The notes: generated from the letters alone by a model not told the origin. Counted from the stretch's first letter, positions 31,919 through 39,716 are shown. The stretch is DNA of 64,000 nt from Geothrix oryzae (GCF_030295385.1 NZ_AP027079.1:2914001-2978000), one strand, 5' to 3'. Program-made: numbers and translations.

Positions 31919-32060
31919 ATTATTTCATTCTCGTCTTTTTTTGAACCAATCAAAATATTCACAATAAACAATTTATATAAATAATGCCTCCTACCCTTGG
32001 CAGAATTTACAGGCGCGATCGCGCCGTTGCCTTATGGTTCATTCCACCCAGGGAGGACCC

Positions 32061-32525
32061 ATGCTCGAGGCCCCGAGGATCCTGCACATCGTGGCCCAGT
32101 CCGCCGCCATCATCCGCTTCACCATCCCGCGGGCGGAGATCCAGGCCGTCATGGGCCCCGGCATCGCCGAGCTGATGGCCACCGTGGCAAATCAGGGCCT
32201 CGCCCCCACCGGGGCCCTCTTCTCGCACCACCTGCGGATGGATCCCGAGCGCTTCGACTTCGAGCTAGGGGTGCCGATCAAGGGGACCGTGGTCCCGGCG
32301 GGCCGCGTCATGCCCGGGCACCTGCCCACGGCGACGGTGGCCCGGACGACCTACCAGGGCGGTTACGAGGGCCTGGGATCCGCCTGGCGCGAGTTCGATG
32401 TCTGGATCGCCGCCGAAGGCCACACGCCCGCACCGGACCTCTGGGAGTGCTATGTCGCCGGCCCGGAATCGGGGCCCGATCCGGCCACCTGGCGCACGGA
32501 ACTCAACCGTCCGCTGGTTCGCTGA
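32061..32525 (+). CDS. GyrI-like/effector-binding domain protein
   Basis: A 154-residue protein with a start chosen from GGAGGACCC at good spacing. The pattern RILHIVAQSAAIIRFTIPRAEIQ, then FELGVPIKGTVVPAGRV and YVAGPESGPDPATWRTELNRPL matches the effector-binding domain of AraC/BmrR/GyrI proteins, with the terminal TELNRPL block. Without a DNA-binding part it would act as a small-molecule binder or hydrolase. Unrelated neighbours. Confidence 0.75.
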   Translation: MLEAPRILHIVAQSAAIIRFTIPRAEIQAVMGPGIAELMATVANQGLAPTGALFSHHLRMDPERFDFELGVPIKGTVVPAGRVMPGHLPTATVARTTYQGGYEGLGSAWREFDVWIAAEGHTPAPDLWECYVAGPESGPDPATWRTELNRPLVR

Positions 32526-32655
32526 GGCCGGTCGCGCTTCGGGGCGACCCCGGAAAAATCCTTCCCTCCCCCGGGCACCAAGACGCTCCTCGCCCCATCT
32601 TTATCGGCTAGATGTCGCCCATTCCGGGATCGGTCTTTCTCCCCCGAGGTCCATC

Positions 32656-32961
32656 ATGCATTTCCTTCTGGTCTACGAGGTCGGCGCGGAATATCTGGAA
32701 CGGCGGGCGGAATTCCGGGACGAACACCTCGCCCTCGCGTGGGAGGCCCACGCCCGGGGTGAGCTGCTGCTGGGCGGCGCCCTGGCCGAGCCCGTGGATT
32801 CGGCCCTCCTCCTCTTCCAGGGGGATTCGGCCGCGGCGGCCCAGAAGTTCGCGGCGGCGGATCCCTATGTGCTGCACGGCCTGGTGCGCCACTGGCGGGT
32901 GCGCCCCTGGATCACCGTGGTGGGGACCGAGGTCGGTGCCCCGGTGCATCCGGGCCTCTGA
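32656..32961 (+). CDS. YciI-like protein
   Basis: A 101-residue protein (MHFLLVYEVGAEYLERRAEFRDEHLALAWEAH...) resembling the YCII domain family: a ferredoxin-like fold with a conserved R..EH..L segment and GGAL loop. Members are often small lactonase- or dehalogenase-like proteins; function here is unknown. A CGAGGTCCATC site precedes the ATG. Confidence 0.75.
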   Translation: MHFLLVYEVGAEYLERRAEFRDEHLALAWEAHARGELLLGGALAEPVDSALLLFQGDSAAAAQKFAAADPYVLHGLVRHWRVRPWITVVGTEVGAPVHPGL

Positions 32962-33026
32962 CGGCCGGCAAGCGCGTCTGACCCAAGGGGCTCGCCCCTG
33001 CGGGCGCGTTCAGATTTCCGTCTGCG

Positions 33027-33075
33027 CTGGGCTGGGCTGGGCTGGGGGGAGGAAGGTGGGCGGGGGGGAGGAAGG
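33027..33075 (+). repeat. G-rich GGGCT tract with quadruplex potential
   Basis: GGGCT repeats three to four times and is followed by runs of six, three and seven G separated by GAGGAAGGT-type spacers. Six G-runs of at least three on the + strand meet the usual pattern for a G-quadruplex. It lies in the leader of the DoxX gene. Confidence 0.6.
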
Positions 33076-33112
33076 TGCGAGAATGTCCCCACAACTTCCT
33101 CGGGAGATCCTC

Positions 33113-33499
33113 ATGAAGTGGCTCGGCAAGTATTCGGATGAGGCCTATGCGCTGCTGCGGATCGTCTCGGGCCTGCTGTTCGCCTTCCACGGCGCCCAGA
33201 AGGTCCTGGGCCTGCTGGCCGAACATCAGCCACCGGTGGGATCGCAGATCTGGATCGGCGGCGTCCTCGAACTGGTGGGCGGCCTCGCCATCCTGGTGGG
33301 CTTCCAGACCCGCCTGGCGGCCTTCCTCTGCAGCGGCATGATGGCCGTGGCCTACATGCAGTTTCACTGGAAGTTCCAGTTCGGCGCCGCGTTCTGGCCG
33401 GCCGTGAACAAGGGCGAGCTGGCGGTGGTGTTCTGCTTCCTCTTCCTCTTCATGGCCTGCCGGGGCGCCGGGAAGTGGAGCCTGGACAAGGCGGAGTGA
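33113..33499 (+). CDS. DoxX family membrane protein
   Basis: A 128-residue protein with four membrane segments: LLRIVSGLLFAFHGAQKVLGLL, IWIGGVLELVGGLAILVGFQTRLAAF, MMAVAYMQFHW and ELAVVFCFLFLFMA. These are DoxX-type features; related subunits occur in quinol oxidases and redox-stress membrane complexes. The ATG has CGGGAGATCCTC in front. It is followed at 4 bases by a small membrane protein gene. Confidence 0.85.
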   Translation: MKWLGKYSDEAYALLRIVSGLLFAFHGAQKVLGLLAEHQPPVGSQIWIGGVLELVGGLAILVGFQTRLAAFLCSGMMAVAYMQFHWKFQFGAAFWPAVNKGELAVVFCFLFLFMACRGAGKWSLDKAE

Positions 33500-33503
33500 G
33501 CCC

Positions 33504-33719
33504 ATGCGGCTGAAGCCCCTCGCCGGCCTGATCCTCCTGCTCCTCGGCGCGGCTTCGCTCGCCTGGCCGGAGTTCAGCTACACGAAGGACAGCCATGACG
33601 CCAAGCTGGGCCCCCTGGAGTTCACGGTGAAGGAGAAGGAGACCGTGCGGATCCCCGTCTGGGTCGGCCTGGCGGCCGTGGCCGCGGGCGCGGCCCTCAT
33701 CTGGCGCCGGAAGGCTTGA
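33504..33719 (+). CDS. Small membrane protein (DUF3185-like)
   Basis: A 71-residue protein with an N-terminal hydrophobic segment (LAGLILLLLGAASLAW) and a C-terminal one (VWVGLAAVAAGAALIW), with an exported loop between. The DoxX gene ends 4 bases before it and the FMN reductase gene begins 4 bases after, so the three probably form an operon. Family assignment tentative. Confidence 0.6.
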   Translation: MRLKPLAGLILLLLGAASLAWPEFSYTKDSHDAKLGPLEFTVKEKETVRIPVWVGLAAVAAGAALIWRRKA

Positions 33720-33723
33720 GCCG

Positions 33724-34260
33724 GTGCGCATCCTCGCCCTGTCCGGAAGCCTCCGGGCCCAGTCCCTCAACACACTGCTGCTGCACGAGGCGGCGCGCCT
33801 GGCGCCCCCCGGGCTGGAGATCCGACGCTGGGAGGGTCTGGATGACCTACCCCACTACAGCCCGGAGCGGGATGCGGAGCCCCTGCCAGCGCCCGTGGCG
33901 GACCTGCGGGAGCGCCTGCGCGAAGCGGATGGCCTGCTGATCTGCACGCCGGAGTACATCCACGCCATGCCCGCCGTGCTGAAGAACCTGCTGGAGTGGG
34001 TGGTCTCCTCGGGCGACTGCGTGGGCAAGCCCACCGCCGCCTGGAGCGCCTCCCCCTCCCTCGAGGGGGGAGCCCGGGCCCACGCGTCCCTGGTGCACAC
34101 TCTGGAGGTGATGTCGGCCCAGGTCGTGCCCGAAGCCTCGCTCTCCCTGCCCCTGGCCCGCTCGGGGCTGGATGCCCAGGGCCGGCTGCTCGATCCGGTC
34201 CAGGTCGCCCGGCTGCAGGCCTCCCTGGTGGCCCTCGCGGCCGCGGGGCGGCAGCCATGA
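33724..34260 (+). CDS. NADPH-dependent FMN reductase
   Basis: A 178-residue flavodoxin-like reductase. The FMN phosphate loop ALSGSLRAQSLNTLLLHE (GSxRxxSxN) and the CTPEYIHAMPAVLKNLLEW block are typical of the NADPH-dependent FMN reductase family (chromate/quinone reductases). Translation starts at a GTG. Its stop overlaps the start of the next gene (ATGA), implying coupling. It would supply reduced flavin or detoxify electrophiles. Confidence 0.88.
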   Translation: MRILALSGSLRAQSLNTLLLHEAARLAPPGLEIRRWEGLDDLPHYSPERDAEPLPAPVADLRERLREADGLLICTPEYIHAMPAVLKNLLEWVVSSGDCVGKPTAAWSASPSLEGGARAHASLVHTLEVMSAQVVPEASLSLPLARSGLDAQGRLLDPVQVARLQASLVALAAAGRQP

Positions 34261-34787
34261 GCCAGGTTCCGACGGATGTCCCTGGCAGTTCCGTGCCCGG
34301 TTCCACGCCCAACCTCGCGCCTGGCCCCGCCATCCGCATCTTCGTGGATGCGGATGCCTGCCCCGTGAAGGAGGAGGTCTTCCGCGTGGCCACGCGGTGC
34401 GGGCTGAAGGTGCTGCTGGTCTCCAATTCGCCCCTGCGGGTGCCGCGCAACCCGCTGTTCGAGTCGGTGGTGGTGGCCAAGGGCCAGTTCGATGGTGCCG
34501 ACGACTGGATCGTCGAGCAGATCACGGCCACGGACATCGCCGTGACGGCCGACATCCCCCTGGCGGCCCGCTGCCTCGAAAAAGGGGCCCGGGCCCTGGA
34601 CGCCAAGGGCCGTGTCTATTCGCCCGAGTCCATCGGCGATGCCCTGGCCAGCCGCGAGCTGATGACCCACCTGCGTGCCATGGGCGAGATGGGAACGGGC
34701 CCCGCCCCGTTCACTGCCCGGGACCGCTCTACCTTCCTGCAGCGGCTGGACGACCTCATCCAGGCGCTTCGGCGGACGAGGCGGTAG
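34257..34787 (+). CDS. YaiI/YqxD (DUF188) family protein
   Basis: A 176-residue protein of the YaiI/YqxD family. The motif IFVDADACPVK (Asp ligands of a PIN-like nuclease fold) and DIAVTADIPLAARCLEKG are diagnostic; function in the family is unproven but a nuclease is suspected. The N-terminal 22 residues are a non-conserved extension; the ATG overlaps the previous stop. Confidence 0.86.
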   Translation: MSQVPTDVPGSSVPGSTPNLAPGPAIRIFVDADACPVKEEVFRVATRCGLKVLLVSNSPLRVPRNPLFESVVVAKGQFDGADDWIVEQITATDIAVTADIPLAARCLEKGARALDAKGRVYSPESIGDALASRELMTHLRAMGEMGTGPAPFTARDRSTFLQRLDDLIQALRRTRR

Positions 34788-34839
34788 ACTAAGGTTTCAG
34801 GCTGGATCAGCTGCAACCTCTTTCGTGATCGGACTCGCC

Positions 34840-35031
34840 ATGGCCAGAAAGCCCAACTACAACTTCGAGAAGCGGCAGAAGGACCTGGCCCGGCAGAAGA
34901 AGAAGGAAGAAAAGCTGCAGAAGAAGGCGCTGAAGAAGGATGCCTTGGGCAACGACATCCCGGACTCCGAAGACCAGGAAGGTGTTGAGGGTCAGGACGA
35001 GACCCCCGAGGGCGGCCAGCTGCCCGAGTAG
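34840..35031 (+). CDS. Conserved small charged protein
   Basis: A 63-residue protein beginning MARKPNYNFEKRQKDLARQK. The first half is very rich in Lys and Arg with Gln and Glu, the second half is acidic (PDSEDQEGVEGQDETPEGG). Small proteins with the same ...PNYNFEKRQKEL start occur widely in proteobacteria and acidobacteria, so this is a real but uncharacterised gene. Not coupled to neighbours in an evident way. Confidence 0.7.
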   Translation: MARKPNYNFEKRQKDLARQKKKEEKLQKKALKKDALGNDIPDSEDQEGVEGQDETPEGGQLPE

Positions 35032-35099
35032 ACCGCCGCCTTTCAGCCGGAGTCGAGCGCCCGGTGTCGTGGTAGAAGGGAAGCCTTTACGGGAGCCCT

Positions 35100-35966
35100 A
35101 TGACCTGGACCGTGCTCGCGGCCGTCCTTTTGATCCTGCCTCTCCAGGCGGCGGCGCCGAGTGGGCCGGTTCCCACTGCCGCGGCCCGTTTGGCGGCCCT
35201 GGAAACCCGCACCGGGGGGCGGCTTGGCGTGGCCGTGCTCGATACGGGCTCGGGCCGCCGCCTGGACCACCGGGGCAAGGAGCGCTTCCCCCTGTGCAGC
35301 ACCTTCAAGGTGTTGCTGGCGGGCGCTGTACTCGCCCGGGTGGATGCGGGCCGGGAGAGCCTGGACCGACGCCTCTCCTACGGCCAGGCGGACCTGCTGG
35401 AGTACGCGCCGGTGACCACGGCGCATGTGGGTCAGGGCAGCCTGGCGATCGCGGACCTCTGCGCCGCCGCCGTGGAGGTCAGCGACAACACCGCCGCCAA
35501 CCTGCTGCTCCAGACCCTCGGCGGCCCTGGCGCCATCACCATCTTCGCCCGCGCCCTGGGTGATCCGGTCACGCGCCTCGACCGCACGGAACCCACGCTG
35601 AACACCGCCCTGCCCAATGATCCCCGGGACACCACCACACCCACCGCCATGGTGAATACCCTGCGGGCCCTGCTGCTGGGCCCGGTCCTGACCCCTGCCT
35701 CGCGCCAACGCCTCGAGGGCTGGATGGCGGCCTGCACCACGGGCCAGAACCGCATCCGGGCGGGCCTGTCGACGGATTGGGTCATCGGGGACAAGACCGG
35801 TTCGGGGGAACTCGGCACCGTGAACGATGTGGCCATCCTGCGCCCGCCCCACCGGGCGCCGATCTTCGTCGCGGTCTACTACACCGGCTCCACCGCTCCG
35901 ATGGAGGCCCGCAACGCGGTGCTGGCCGAGGTGGGACGCATCGTCGCCGCCGAATTCAAGGACTAG
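35100..35966 (+). CDS. Class A beta-lactamase
   Basis: A 288-residue periplasmic serine beta-lactamase with a signal peptide (about residues 1-19). All catalytic motifs are intact: STFK (Ser67, Lys70), SDN (128-130), EPTLN (Glu164, the water-activating residue) and KTGSGELG (232 onward). Cys66 precedes the nucleophile as in carbapenemase-type enzymes, but the matching Cys after KTG is Gly, so that disulfide is absent. No regulator is adjacent. It is probably a resident chromosomal enzyme; the base composition matches the neighbourhood. Confidence 0.93.
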   Translation: MTWTVLAAVLLILPLQAAAPSGPVPTAAARLAALETRTGGRLGVAVLDTGSGRRLDHRGKERFPLCSTFKVLLAGAVLARVDAGRESLDRRLSYGQADLLEYAPVTTAHVGQGSLAIADLCAAAVEVSDNTAANLLLQTLGGPGAITIFARALGDPVTRLDRTEPTLNTALPNDPRDTTTPTAMVNTLRALLLGPVLTPASRQRLEGWMAACTTGQNRIRAGLSTDWVIGDKTGSGELGTVNDVAILRPPHRAPIFVAVYYTGSTAPMEARNAVLAEVGRIVAAEFKD

Positions 35967-36025
35967 GCTCCCTCTGCTGGCAGATGGAGGATGATGGATT
36001 GCCCTGCCCTGGAAGGAGTCCGCCC

Positions 36026-36505
36026 ATGGACCCGAACACGGAAGCCGCGCTCCATGCCCTGCTGACCGGCCTCCCGGTGGCTTCCCTGGGTACGTTGCAC
36101 GACGGCACCCCCTACGTGTCCATGGCCCCGGTGATCCCGGCGCCGGACGGCTCGGGCTTCCTCATCCACGTGAGCCGCCTGGCCCAGCACACCCGCGACC
36201 TGCTGGCGGAAATCCGGGTCAGCCTGATGCTCATGGTGCCGCCGGAGGAAGGGCAGGATCCCCTGGCCCTGCCCCGGGTGACCGTGCAAGGTGAGGCCGA
36301 GGAGATCCCCAGGGATTCGGATCGCCACGAGACGGCGGCCGCGGCGTACCTGGCCCGGTTCCCGCAAGCGGAGATGACCCTTGGCTTGGGGGACTTCTCC
36401 TTCTTTCTCATCCGGCCGACGGCCGGGCGCCTCGTCCTGGGCTTCGGCCGGGCCCTCAGCCTGGACGCCGCCCAGATCCGGGACGCCCTGTCCCCGGCCC
36501 CCTGA
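36026..36505 (+). CDS. Pyridoxamine 5'-phosphate oxidase-related (HugZ-like) protein
   Basis: A 159-residue split-barrel flavin-binding protein. The pattern LPVASLGTLHDGTPYVSMAPVI with HVSRLAQHTRDL and the VTVQGEAEEI strand is typical of PNPOx-related and HugZ-type FMN/heme proteins. AGGAG precedes the ATG. It lies between a beta-lactamase gene and the oxidative-stress cluster. Exact substrate unknown. Confidence 0.82.
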   Translation: MDPNTEAALHALLTGLPVASLGTLHDGTPYVSMAPVIPAPDGSGFLIHVSRLAQHTRDLLAEIRVSLMLMVPPEEGQDPLALPRVTVQGEAEEIPRDSDRHETAAAAYLARFPQAEMTLGLGDFSFFLIRPTAGRLVLGFGRALSLDAAQIRDALSPAP

Positions 36506-36540
36506 CCCGGCCTCACCTCTCGACATCTCGTGAATCCGGC

Positions 36541-36556
36541 TCCCGACCGGTCGGGA
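36541..36556. repeat. TCCCGACCGGTCGGGA perfect palindrome
   Basis: A 16-bp perfect palindrome lies 35 bases after the HugZ-like gene and before the rubrerythrin operon. A second, weaker repeat (TGAAT-CC-ATTCA, 36588-36599) is nearer rubrerythrin. No U tract follows, so this is not a classical terminator. Confidence 0.45.
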
Positions 36557-36587
36557 ATCGTTCCGGGCCGCGAGCCTTGGACTTAAC

Positions 36588-36599
36588 TGAATCCATTCA
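36588..36599. promoter_or_regulatory. TGAATCCATTCA repeat upstream of rubrerythrin
   Basis: An imperfectly spaced 5-bp inverted repeat in an AT-rich stretch about 75-85 bases upstream of the rubrerythrin start. It is a candidate operator for an oxidative-stress or iron regulator (PerR/Fur-like). By-eye evidence only. Confidence 0.3.
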
Positions 36600-36672
36600 A
36601 TGATTTGACTTATTGCATTGGCATGGAGATGGCTCTACCTTGATGCCGCCGCTTACGGCCACAGGAGACACC

Positions 36673-37137
36673 ATGTCCTTCCCCGAGTCCAAGACCCACC
36701 AGAACCTCAAAGCTGCCTTCGCCGGCGAGAGCCAGGCGAACCGCCGCTACACCTGGATGGCCCAGGTCGCGGAGAAGGAGGGCCTCCCGGAAGTGGCCGC
36801 GCTCTTCAAGCACAGCGCCGACGGCGAGACGGGCCACGCCCTGAAGCACCTCATGTTCCTGGCGGCGCAGGCCGGCGACCCGGCCACGGGCCTGCCCCTG
36901 GGTGACACCCTGACCAACCTGAAGTCCGCCGTCGCCGGCGAGACCTACGAGTACACGGACATGTACCCCGAATTCGCCCGCCTGGCCCGGGAAGAAGGCT
37001 ACGCCGAGATCGCCGCCTGGTTCGAGACCCTGGCCAAGGTGGAGCGCTTCCACGCCGGCCGCTTCCAGGACGCGCTGACGAAGCTGCAGTCCGGCGGCAT
37101 GGCCGCTCCCGACGCCGACATCGCCAAGCACATCTGA
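36673..37137 (+). CDS. Rubrerythrin-type diiron peroxidase (without rubredoxin domain)
   Basis: A 154-residue ferritin-like protein: GESQANRRYTWMAQVAEKEG, GETGHA and GETYEYTDMYPEFARLA with KVERFHAGRF give the diiron Glu/His ligands. It has no cysteines and no C-terminal rubredoxin domain, so electrons must come from another carrier. AGGAGACACC precedes the ATG. It is the first gene of an operon with a DUF3501 protein and Dps, for peroxide defence. Confidence 0.92.
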   Translation: MSFPESKTHQNLKAAFAGESQANRRYTWMAQVAEKEGLPEVAALFKHSADGETGHALKHLMFLAAQAGDPATGLPLGDTLTNLKSAVAGETYEYTDMYPEFARLAREEGYAEIAAWFETLAKVERFHAGRFQDALTKLQSGGMAAPDADIAKHI

Positions 37138-37144
37138 GGTAACC

Positions 37145-37693
37145 ATGCACCTCGCCTTCGACCCCGCCTCCGAACGCGCCCGCTTCGAGGCCCGCCAGGC
37201 TTTCCTGGCCCGCCAGGCCGCCCTGCGGCTGGAACTGGCGGAAGGGATCACCTTCCAGCCCGAGACCGCCGAGAGCGTCGAGGACCAGGTGGTGGAAACC
37301 CTCTGGGCCGAGGGCATGACCCTGGAAACCGCCCCCGCGGAGGATGTGGCCGAGTCCCGCGCCTCCTTCGCGGTGCTGGCGCCGCGCCGCGAACCCGGCG
37401 GCCTGAGCCTCGTCGCCACCCTGTTCCTGGGCTTCCCGGATGAGGTGCGCGACGCGCGCCTGAGCGCCCTCCAGCGCTTCCCCGATCAGCTCCGCCTGGA
37501 ACTGAGCGATGGCTCCTTCGCCCTGCCCGCGGTGGACCGCGGGGCCGCCGGGCCCGACGATCGCCTGCCCTCCGTGCTGGCGCTGCGCTATCTCATTCCG
37601 GACGGCCGCACCATCGCCGCCCTCGTCTCCAACCACGCCGAGGTGTCCGGCCGCTGGCCCGCGCCCGCCGCATGGACCGCCTGGCCTTCCTGA
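37145..37693 (+). CDS. DUF3501 family protein
   Basis: A 182-residue protein starting MHLAFDPASERARFEARQAF. The stretch ITFQPETAESVEDQVVETLW and the C-terminal SLVATLFLGFPDEVRDARLSALQ resemble DUF3501, a family repeatedly found next to rubrerythrin. It lies 7 bases after rubrerythrin and 9 before Dps. Function unknown but tied by context to peroxide detoxification. Confidence 0.72.
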   Translation: MHLAFDPASERARFEARQAFLARQAALRLELAEGITFQPETAESVEDQVVETLWAEGMTLETAPAEDVAESRASFAVLAPRREPGGLSLVATLFLGFPDEVRDARLSALQRFPDQLRLELSDGSFALPAVDRGAAGPDDRLPSVLALRYLIPDGRTIAALVSNHAEVSGRWPAPAAWTAWPS

Positions 37694-37702
37694 GGAGAGA
37701 CC

Positions 37703-38146
37703 ATGAACCGCACCGTCATCGACCATCTGAACGCCGAACTGGCCACCGCCTTCGTGCTGGCCCTCAACGCCAAGCGCTACCACTGGACCGTCACCGGCCC
37801 CCACTTCCGCGACTACCACCTGCGCTTCGAGGATCTCTACACCGCGGCCGACGGCACGGTGGACGAGCTGGCGGAGCGGATCCGCATGCTGGGCGGTGTT
37901 CCCCTCCACGCCCCGGCACAGATCGAGGCCCAGACCAAGGCGGCCATCTCCAACCCCGCCGCCCGCCTGGATCCCGAAAGCATGCTGAAGGAGGCCCTGG
38001 CCAACGAGGAGGCCACCGTCGCCCTGATGCACGAGGGCATCGAGCTGGCCAACGGCGCCGGCGATCCCGGCACGGCGGACCTGCTCACGCGCTTCGTGCA
38101 GGTCCATCAGAAGGAAGCCTGGTTCCTGCGGGAGATGCTGGGCTGA
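37703..38146 (+). CDS. Dps/ferritin-like DNA-protection protein
   Basis: A 147-residue Dps. The dimer-interface ferroxidase ligands are in RYHWTVTGPHFRDYHLRFEDLY (His, His, Asp, Glu), followed by ADGTVDELAERIRMLGG. It oxidises iron with peroxide and stores it, protecting DNA. It closes the rubrerythrin-DUF3501-Dps operon and is followed by strong hairpins before sodB. Confidence 0.93.
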   Translation: MNRTVIDHLNAELATAFVLALNAKRYHWTVTGPHFRDYHLRFEDLYTAADGTVDELAERIRMLGGVPLHAPAQIEAQTKAAISNPAARLDPESMLKEALANEEATVALMHEGIELANGAGDPGTADLLTRFVQVHQKEAWFLREMLG

Positions 38147-38151
38147 TCTAA

Positions 38152-38200
38152 ACGAGGGGGGACCGCCCGGACGCTTCGCGTCCTCTGCGTCCCCCCTCGT
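38152..38200. repeat. Large stem-loop after dps (REP-like or terminator)
   Basis: ACGAGGGGGGAC (38152-38163) pairs perfectly with GTCCCCCCTCGT (38189-38200), and a second stem GGACGC/GCGTCC sits inside. No U tract follows. A related large stem-loop lies immediately to the right (38209-38241). Confidence 0.6.
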
Positions 38201-38208
38201 GCGCCCCC

Positions 38209-38241
38209 ACGCGGTGTCCGGGCCAAGCCCGGCCACCGCGT
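38209..38241. repeat. Second large stem-loop between dps and sodB
   Basis: Arms of 15 bases (38209-38223 and 38227-38241) pair with a single mismatch around a CAA loop. With the preceding stem-loop it fills most of the dps-sodB gap and may act as a boundary or mRNA-stabilising element. Confidence 0.55.
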
Positions 38242-38342
38242 CTGATACCAGACCCGGGCCTGAACATTGTGCCTGTTTTCTCTGATTTCCGACTTTATTG
38301 GTAAACTAATAATCCGCGCTTCGCGCAGCCAAGGAGATGACC

Positions 38343-38921
38343 ATGGCTTACACCGCCAAGAACTACGACCACCTGAAGGGTGGCGCCCTCAAGGGGCTCA
38401 GCGATTCCCAGCTGGACCAGCACTTCGGCCTCTACAAAGGCTATGTCACCAAGCTGAACGAGATCGAGGAGCGGTTGGCGACGGTCGACAACACCAAGCC
38501 CAACTACTCCTACAACGAATACAGCGAGCTGAAGCGCCGCGAGGCCGTGGCCTTCAACGGCTCCTTCCTCCACGAGCTCTACTTCGAGAACCTGGGCGCC
38601 GACAACCAGATCAGCGCCGGCCTGAAGGCCGCCCTGGATGCCGCCGGCGGCCAGGAGAAGGTGCTCGCCGACCTCAAGGCCTGCGCCCTGGGCGGTCCCG
38701 GCTGGGCCCTGCTCACCCGCAACCGCCGCGACGGCAAGCTGCACACCTACTTCGTCGCCGAGCACCACCTGGGCATGCCCATCGAGCAGGACCTGCTCCT
38801 GGTCGTGGACAGCTGGGAGCACGCCTACATGGTGGATTACGGCACCGCCCGCCCGAAGTACCTCGACATCATTCCAGAGAACATCAAGTGGAGCGAAGTC
38901 AGCAAGCGCTTCGGGAAGTAA
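38343..38921 (+). CDS. Superoxide dismutase (Fe/Mn family, atypical clade)
   Basis: A 192-residue SOD. Metal ligands are identifiable: His in LDQHFGLYKGYV, His in FNGSFLHELYFENLG, and Asp/His in VVDSWEHAYMVDYG. Unlike E. coli SodB the first region lacks the HH pair of HYGKHHQTY and is one residue shorter, a pattern of a divergent clade of Fe/Mn SODs. AAGGAGATGACC decides the start. A strong terminator follows. It complements the adjacent peroxidase cluster. Confidence 0.9.
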   Translation: MAYTAKNYDHLKGGALKGLSDSQLDQHFGLYKGYVTKLNEIEERLATVDNTKPNYSYNEYSELKRREAVAFNGSFLHELYFENLGADNQISAGLKAALDAAGGQEKVLADLKACALGGPGWALLTRNRRDGKLHTYFVAEHHLGMPIEQDLLLVVDSWEHAYMVDYGTARPKYLDIIPENIKWSEVSKRFGK

Positions 38922-38948
38922 GGCGCACGAACCATTCATTGCCCGCGA

Positions 38949-38980
38949 ACGGGCCCCCGCACGGGGGCCCGTCTCGTTTT
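38949..38980 (+). terminator. Rho-independent terminator of sodB
   Basis: A 10-bp perfect stem (ACGGGCCCCC / GGGGGCCCGT) with a GCAC loop is followed by CTCGTTTT. Confidence 0.8.
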
Positions 38981-39014
38981 GGGCGTACTCTGGTGGTGCT
39001 CTCGAGGAGGCGCC

Positions 39015-39716
39015 GTGGCCCCGAAAGAAACCCTCTCCGGACCTGAGAACCCGCTGGGCCCCGCCTTCTTCCGGTTCCTGAAGGATCTGAAGGCCCACAA
39101 CGAGCGCACATGGTTCCAGGAGAACAAGGCGCGCTACGAGGCCGAAGCCCGCGACCCCATGCTGCGGCTCATCGCCGCCTTCAGCGGCCCGCTGGCGTCG
39201 CTCAGCCGCCACTTCATCGCCGACCCGCGGCCCTCGGGCGGCTCCCTGTTCCGGATCTACCGCGACACGCGGTTCTCGAAGGACAAGACGCCCTACAAGA
39301 CTCACCTCGCGGCCCACTTCCCCCACCGGGCCATGCAGGCGGGCGGCGTCCACGGACCCGGCTTCTACCTCCACCTGGAGCCCGGCGGCAGCTTCGCCGG
39401 CGGCGGGCTCTGGCACCCGGATCCCGATTCGCTGCTCAAGGTCCGCCAGGCCATCACCGCCAAGCCCGCGGCCTGGAAGGCCCTCCGGAAGTCGGGGCTG
39501 GAGATCGAAGGGGAGGCGCTCAAGCGGGTGCCCCAGGGCTTCGACCCCGCGCATCCCTGCTCGGAGGATCTCAAGCTCAAGGACTTCTACACCTCCACCG
39601 GATTCACGAACGCAGAGGTGGCGGCGCCCGATTTCGTCGACCAGGTGGCCGCCGCCTGCCGGCAGGCCTCTCCGCTCGTCTCCTTCCTGTGCAAGGCGCT
39701 GGATCTGCCCTACTGA
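39015..39716 (+). CDS. DUF2461 family protein
   Basis: A 233-residue protein whose start is a GTG after GAGGAGG. The blocks FFRFLKDLKAHNERTWFQENKARYE, FRIYRDTRFSKDKTPYKTHLA and GFYLHLEPGGSFAGGGLW are the family signature. It is found widely as a single-copy gene of unknown function (TIGR02453-type). It is convergent with tyrA, five bases apart. Confidence 0.92.
   Translation: MAPKETLSGPENPLGPAFFRFLKDLKAHNERTWFQENKARYEAEARDPMLRLIAAFSGPLASLSRHFIADPRPSGGSLFRIYRDTRFSKDKTPYKTHLAAHFPHRAMQAGGVHGPGFYLHLEPGGSFAGGGLWHPDPDSLLKVRQAITAKPAAWKALRKSGLEIEGEALKRVPQGFDPAHPCSEDLKLKDFYTSTGFTNAEVAAPDFVDQVAAACRQASPLVSFLCKALDLPY

Noticed and set aside
38152-38241. Possible tRNA or CRISPR repeat in the dps-sodB gap
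   Set aside because: There are only two hairpins of different sequence, no spaced identical repeats and no cloverleaf.
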